In this document: in pieces, positions 58,395-64,000 of the stretch
Layout: every line of letters starts with the position of its first letter
How positions within the stretch are numbered: position 1 is the stretch's first letter
Assembly (NCBI GenBank): GCA_023078685.1
Contig: JALGAS010000004.1
Coordinates: forward strand, 1,674,001-1,738,000
DNA: 64,000 bases
Direction of reading: 5' to 3'
Source: Neopestalotiopsis rosae
Taxonomy: Eukaryota; Ascomycota; Sordariomycetes; Amphisphaeriales; Sporocadaceae
Made by a program: the position numbers and the translations under genes
Notes under the pieces: generated by a model
Seen by the model: only the letters and a program-made list of their open reading frames with translations
Databases searched by the model: none
What the model was told of the DNA's origin: nothing

Positions 58395-61300
58395 CACGAG
58401 AAGCGTGGGTTTTGTATAAGTCGGGAGCAAAAGACTGCAAACGACGCGGCGGTCCAAATGCACTTATATGGTGTCTAGCTTTGAGATTTTTTATAGTCAA
58501 GCTAGACCAAGGAGAAAAATCTACCCAATCTGGGTTTCCTGACAAGAGTTCAAGATCCCTCTGTCTTCTGACGATTTCCTCTAGACTGTCCCAGTTGTTC
58601 AAGTTGAGGGGGGCTGGTCGTTCGTAATCGGGATGGCTCCAGTAGACATCAACCCATCCAGTATGGACCAATGAAGAAAGACAAATAAGTGGTGACTATA
58701 ATGCAGAGTAATGGATCGAAAAGCCGTGCGTATTTCAACAACGAAAGACTTGCTATCATGAGTGGGGATTGTGTTGTCTTCCCGATGAGGCGCGGCCCAG
58801 TTTGTGACAGATCGGGGTCGTAGGGGTCAACGAGGACAGACAGATTGATCGAGGTCTGGTCAGGAGCAGCACGGCCAAAGGTGGAAAATATCCTCTTTTT
58901 TTGTTCTGTCCCAAGGATATGGACCAACGGAGAACTAGAAATTTGCTGACCAAGAAGCACTTCGTGTGTATCACTAGAAAGGCTTCGGGTAAAAGACCTC
59001 GTGACCCTCCTCTTGCAAAGCAGACTTGCCCGGATGTGGTGTGTCAGAGCCGGGAGTAGCGATCGTTGCCGCCGAACCGTGTGTCACAAGAAGAGAAAAA
59101 CCAGTAAATGGTCGACAATTGCTGACAGAGTACAGCTTGTACCAAAGTCCTCCTGGTGTGGGTTGTGCTGGAGAAAGTAGCAAGACGTGCAAATCAAGTT
59201 GTGTAATATGGGTGAGGCAACCACTCGGCACACTCTCCAGCTGACCACATCGTATATATAGAGACGAGGAGAGCCAAGCCTTTACGGACGGCGGTCCGAG
59301 CTAAGGCATAATAGTACTTGACCCACGATAGCTTGGTCGAGATGACAACATACTACCTACCTCGAGAGATGGGGAATTCATGGCAGCGTGGAGTCTTTGG
59401 CGGGAAAGAAAGCACGAATAGCACGCAATTGGACAGAAAGGAGAAGAGCAACGAAACGATTCAAGTAAAGTTTGTGAGAACTAAAAAACTAAAAACCACT
59501 TGGCTAGGAACCTCCAGCTGCCTGCCTGCAACCGAGCGTGGGATGGATCCCCCAAAAGAAGACCAGCGCTGGTGTCTAAATCACAAGAGCCTAGCGCTGG
59601 GAACGGAAGTTGAGACGGCCAACGATGATGCAGCAGGCCGTGGGATGAGAGAAAAAAAGCATATTATTATGGGCAAATGAGTCTTCTTGCCTGCCCGCAT
59701 GAGTAGTCTTCTCCGCATACAATGTAGTAACCCTCTCCAGACTGAGGGGTTCAAAAAAAACTGTGCCTCGCCGCCGTTTGCGTATTTCTGACGATGGGCT
59801 TCGTTTTCGCTCGTTTGTTCGCTCGGGGTCGGCCGATGGGGCCCTTTCGGTATAACATTGCCCAGGTGCAGCAAGCAGGAATGGCTGCTTCTAGCTGAAC
59901 ACACACACACACTCACCGAGAAATTGTCTGGTATCGTACAAAAGCCTCGGTCTAGATCTTCCGAACGAGGCACGAATTGATCTGCATAGTGATTGACCCC
60001 TCTCAGACTTCAATTACCAAAGGTAATAAAGAAAGAAGAAAAACCTCTTCTCCAAATTCAAAGATCTCGTGGTCATGTCGTTGTGGACCGTCCAGGTGTG
60101 GGAAAGAGGGGTGTTCATTTTTTGCCTGACCAGGGGCCATGCAAACCGTGGTAGAGCGGGCAAGTCGCCTTGTCTTGACTTATTGAATGGAGGGGTAACA
60201 TCGGGCCAGCCTCCAAAAAGTATTGTGTGTGTCTGTCTGTCTGTCTCATGCATGCAATACGCACGCACGCACGATCCCTTGGGAATGGATGGATGGGCTT
60301 CTTTTTTTCTCTTCTCTTTTTGTCTTGACAACGGGCCACACGCCAGCTCAGTCGTCAGGCACCGTTGCCGTATGTACAATGGCAGGCATAACATACCTAC
60401 TTCGTACATACAATAGAACGTTGCCCGCAGCCACCTTGAGCGTGTACCTTGCTGATGAGGGGGCCAAGCTTTGTTGTATGTACGCAACACTTTGATACGA
60501 AATACTACCTGAGAGCTGCAGAGAGGGTGTCGTTCCTCGGTGCTAGCGAGAGCTTCCAGAAGTCTCTCTCCTCCGGGCTGACATGGTTCATTTGCCTATA
60601 GTCAACCAAGCTAGCCAGTATAAAAAGACATGGTCCACGTACCACCCCCTCCGAATCAGGTATGAGGAAACGCCCTGGGGTTGTGCTGGTCTTTTTTTTT
60701 TCGGTCGACCCTTCTGCTCGCCGCGTTCCGATCGTCAGCTGACATGATATCGAAATGCAGCTTGACATATTACTAATGTGACGTAGTCTAGCTACCATAG
60801 TTGTGTCTTGTCTAGTTAATAAAGCATCCAACTTGCATTTTGTTGTGCGCATCTCAATGTGCTGGGTCATCAAGTTCGAGAATCGGCACGTCGGATCTGG
60901 TTCGTTTGTGCCCGCGGGATGAGTAGGGGTCCCCACGGATCTGCGCACTAAAGCCTATGGTCTTTACCTAAACTTGGCCGTCTATCCAGAGAGGCATCTA
61001 TCTCAGTATGTATACCTATACTCCTCATATGCCGGGCAAATATTAGTTCAGGGCCTGCATATAGCTATAGTACATGTTCTGTATGTCAGCGGGTATGAGT
61101 CCAATCGGAATTAAAGCCTTGGCCATGACTACCCGAGATTCACCATAAAAAAGGCGGAAGGAGTGTGCGATTCTGGCTTATGTCACTTACGCAGAAAGTA
61201 TAGAAAGCCAAGGACATGGTAGGGCAGAAACGGCATGTACATACTCTTCAACAGCACACGCACAGCAGAGCGCTTGCGGAAGCAGAACGATATGACCGGT

Positions 61301-62401
61301 AAGGATGGGAAAAAGTATCAAACGAAAAAGCAAGAAGAAGAAAATAACGTAATGAAAACTCACACGTGATGGTCGAGCCCAGGCAGTCGATATGCACTAT
61401 AACCCGGTGAGACACCGTGAGGCTCCAGGGCTCCCGGGGGTCAGTGGTGTAACAGAAGACAAACGTGGGGAAAAAAAGCGCCGTCTCCAAACCAATTCTT
61501 TTTACCCCAGAATGTCACGGCTAGCCACATCAGCACAATATTACTTGGGCGAAAAGCAGGAAAAGAAAAACGCAAATCGAACCAAAGCGATGATACACTG
61601 CCTTCCTATTCAGTATCATATTCACGGTTTCGCCATCATTACCACCCTAACTTCATAATTGGTGCTTAACATGGTCAAGAGTGGACGAGAGTGAGCCAGT
61701 ACAGCAATTACTTTTTCACTACTATGCTGCTTTACAAAAATCATGCAAGTGTATACGGATCGTGCGAAATAGCAGATGAGTGATTGGTCGCACGCACGAA
61801 TATACCATGTCCACGTGCATGTCAGAAACTTTACAAAACTCCAGCGGAATAATCCGAGTATCTTTACATGCCACCCGGGTTCTCAATTGCTTCTTATGGA
61901 AGTGAATGATATGACAAAAACATGCGGTGTCATTATCGCCAAGGCTCGTCACCCGCTCTGGGATGAACACATTGGTGACCTTGCTTCTGGGCGTATTGCG
62001 TATTTCCTTTACCATCCTGGGTCCAACAGAGCAGTCTGCAGCTAGTAGAAGTGGCAGACATAGCTTCTTCACCTCCCCTTCAACGTCAACGACAATGTCA
62101 CCAAGGTCTCATTGATTTTTTGCAAGTGTTGTGGAACCGTTGCAGAACCTTTTCAACATCTCTATACATCACGGAGAATTCATGCGTACAAACAGTGTTA
62201 AGTGAGGACAAGCCTTCAAGGGCTGAACGGGTTTCTTAATTGTCAATTGCTTTCTTCTTCATTTGAGCTTCATTACCTAAAGAAGCCGCCGTCATGATGG
62301 CTAGCACAAAGCATGATCCGTAGACTCCAGCCCATGCGTATCAAAAGTCAACCAGTACCGAACATATCCCTTTTTTCAATTCCTTGGCTATGGCCCAAGA
62401 T
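58395..62401. other. 4-kb gene-poor region between D-LDH and eS4 genes
   Basis: No gene is supported over 4 kb on either strand. It holds scattered microsatellites, including GTCT and CGCA runs at about 60230-60272 and homopolymer tracts. Open frames are short and of biased composition. The left part should be the D-LDH promoter and the right end the eS4 3' UTR. I saw no tRNA or 5S rRNA gene, although I could not scan exhaustively. Confidence 0.45.
60226..60272 (+). repeat. GTCT and CGCA microsatellites
   Basis: A short GTGT/GTCT run (TGTCTGTCTGTCTGTC) is followed within 20 bp by a CGCACGCACGCACG run. Both are simple tetranucleotide repeats in non-coding DNA. Confidence 0.8.
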
Positions 62402-63516
62402 TTAGTGGCCAGCCAGAGCGTGAGCGCGGCGGCGGTCACGCTCCTCAGCGATGGTGAGCTTGACACCCTTGCCCTTGGGCAGGGAGATCCAGGGCTTCTC
62501 AGAGCCGATGACGAAAACGTTGCTCTCACGGGTGGCGAAGGTGTTGTCAATGGCGTCCTTGACGTGGACGATGTTGAAACCACCATCGTGGCGCTCACGG
62601 TGAGTGATGACACCAACACGACCCATGTTGCGACCACCGGTGACCATGACGACAACACCAGTGTCGAACTTGACAAAGTCGGTGATCTTGCCAGAGGCAA
62701 GTTCGATCTTGACGGTGTCGTTGACCTTGATCAGAGGGTCGGGGTAGCGGATGCTATTATTTCACATTAGCATGTGGTTTGGGAAGGGGGAAACATACAG
62801 CCATCGTCTCGAAGCTCTTTCGTGATAACCCAGACACGGGGTGGTTCGACCAAAGCTTGATCCAACGGCTGAATGATGTCTAACAGAACTTACGTTCTCG
62901 CATCGTGCGTGACCAAGAATGGGATGCCGCCCTTGCCAAGTTGCACTCTCTTGACCTTGCCCAGCTTGTACTCAGCCTCCTCGGCCTGAATGCGGTGGAC
63001 GGTGAAGCGACCCTTGGTGTCGAAGATGAGACGGAAGTGCTCGCCAGTCTTCTCAATGGTGACGACGTCCATGAAACCAGCGGGGAAGGTCATGTCGGTG
63101 CGGACCTTGCCGTCAACCTTGATGAGACGCTGCATCAGGATGCTCTTGGTCTCACGGTAGTTGAGGGCGTACTTGAGACGGTTGCGCAGGAAGATGATGA
63201 GGGGCAGACATTCTCTCTGCTTGTGGGGACCGGCCGACGGCTTGGGAGCGTAGACACCCGAGAGCTTGTCGAGAAGCCAGTGCGAGGGGGCGCTGAGGCG
63301 CTTCTGGTGCTTCTTACTGTGAGGCGAGAGGTATTAGCATCGTGATGGTAGTATTTTTTTTCTTCGCTTCGAGGTTTCGCGAGATCGATTTGCGTAATCG
63401 AGCCCAGGACAATTTTCGCTCGCAGCGACCAATTGACAGCGTGAACAAAAAGTCCTGGTGCTTCTCGTGTAACAAGGAATTCGATTTGAGGCTGTCACTT
63501 ACGGTCCTCTACCCAT
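62402..63516 (-). CDS. RPS4: 40S ribosomal protein eS4
   Basis: Three exons on the minus strand, 63516-63503, 63316-62894 and 62753-62402, give 262 residues, the normal length. The first exon has only 14 bp (MGRGP), a layout common in fungal ribosomal protein genes. The protein continues [20 protein letters not shown], then [19 protein letters not shown] (S4 RNA-binding fold) and [20 protein letters not shown], with a KOW-type C-terminal part ([17 protein letters not shown]) and the end [10 protein letters not shown]. It is a core protein of the 40S subunit body. The introns are 186 and 140 bp. A GACCTCAC element lies 30 bp upstream of the start, as in the eL24 gene. Confidence 0.95.
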
Positions 63517-64000
63517 TTTGGCGGTTGATTGCTGGTGGGTTAGTTGTGAGGTCGGGTGGTTTGGAGTGCTCGAAGGTAAAAGTTTCGCGCAAAAGTGGAA
63601 AGCGAAGACTTGAGGTTTGTGGGTGGTGCCCTAGCTTTTTCCCACGTGACTTCCTTTTTGGCAGAGAGGCCCGAGCTGAAGAGGTCAAACGCAGGAAGAA
63701 AAAAAATTATGGCTGCGGTAGCTAGCGCCTGGCAAATTCCCTTATCGGACACAGATAAGAATACTAGACCCACCCACCTCGCAGGTGCCCATCAGCCCGG
63801 CACTTTCCAACCACAGGCACGGTGCATGGAGATTTGAGTACATCATTGACTGGCGATGGAGCAAACGAGTATCAATAATTAAAGCAGAAGGACAGCGAGG
63901 CATTGAGTCAGTTGCAAGATTGAATACGACACCTCCAAACCTTTGGAAAACTGTTCCAAGCGACTTTGAGTATTACAATATGTTCTCAAGGCACTGCAGC
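63517..64000. other. right end: eS4 promoter, otherwise no gene seen
   Basis: The first 200 bp should be the eS4 promoter and leader. The rest has no supported coding sequence up to the window edge. Confidence 0.45.

Overview
The window reads as nuclear DNA of a filamentous ascomycete (Pezizomycotina, most like Sordariomycetes/Hypocreales). The genes have short GT...AG introns (mostly 45-150 bp), no operons, fungus-specific families (Helo-like NACHT-ankyrin protein, DUF7730, Rua1-type regulator, SAD-1/QDE-1-type RNA polymerase) and compact eukaryotic housekeeping genes. The exact species cannot be named from the sequence. All gene models were built by hand from splice signals and family conservation, with the reading frame checked across every intron.

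Layout. Positions 1-20 kb look like accessory territory. They hold an alcohol-oxidase-like GMC flavoenzyme (1533-3574), an NLR-type immune-receptor-like gene with nearly identical ankyrin repeats (4398-7519) followed by decayed coding scraps (7520-8305), a divergent pair of secreted proteins (a Cys-rich unknown, 8916-10991, and an aspzincin-like metalloprotease, 12150-13461), a DUF7730 gene (13897-15110) and two tandem GNAT-like paralogues (16812-19776). A Rua1-type regulator (20705-22845) is followed by about 8.1 kb with no recognisable gene (22846-30986).

From 31 kb to the end the content is mostly conserved core: a Pro-rich conserved protein, an F-box/LRR protein, the checkpoint clamp subunit Rad9, an ATS1-like RCC1-repeat protein, prephenate dehydrogenase (TYR1), a secreted alpha-carbonic anhydrase, ribosomal protein eL24, the tRNA adenosine deaminase TAD1, the beta subunit of the nascent-polypeptide-associated complex, an RNA-dependent RNA polymerase, mitochondrial D-lactate dehydrogenase and ribosomal protein eS4. 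A second gene-poor stretch of about 4 kb lies between the last two.

How the genes relate. No metabolic cluster is evident. Functional themes are self/non-self or stress recognition (NLR), genome defence (RNA polymerase of the RNAi pathway), DNA-damage signalling (Rad9), translation (eL24, eS4, NAC-beta, TAD1) and secreted proteins that act outside the cell. The most interesting items are the recently expanded ankyrin repeats with an abruptly ended array, the secreted divergent pair, the GNAT paralogue with a broken acetyl-CoA loop, and the long empty region upstream of the Rua1-type regulator.
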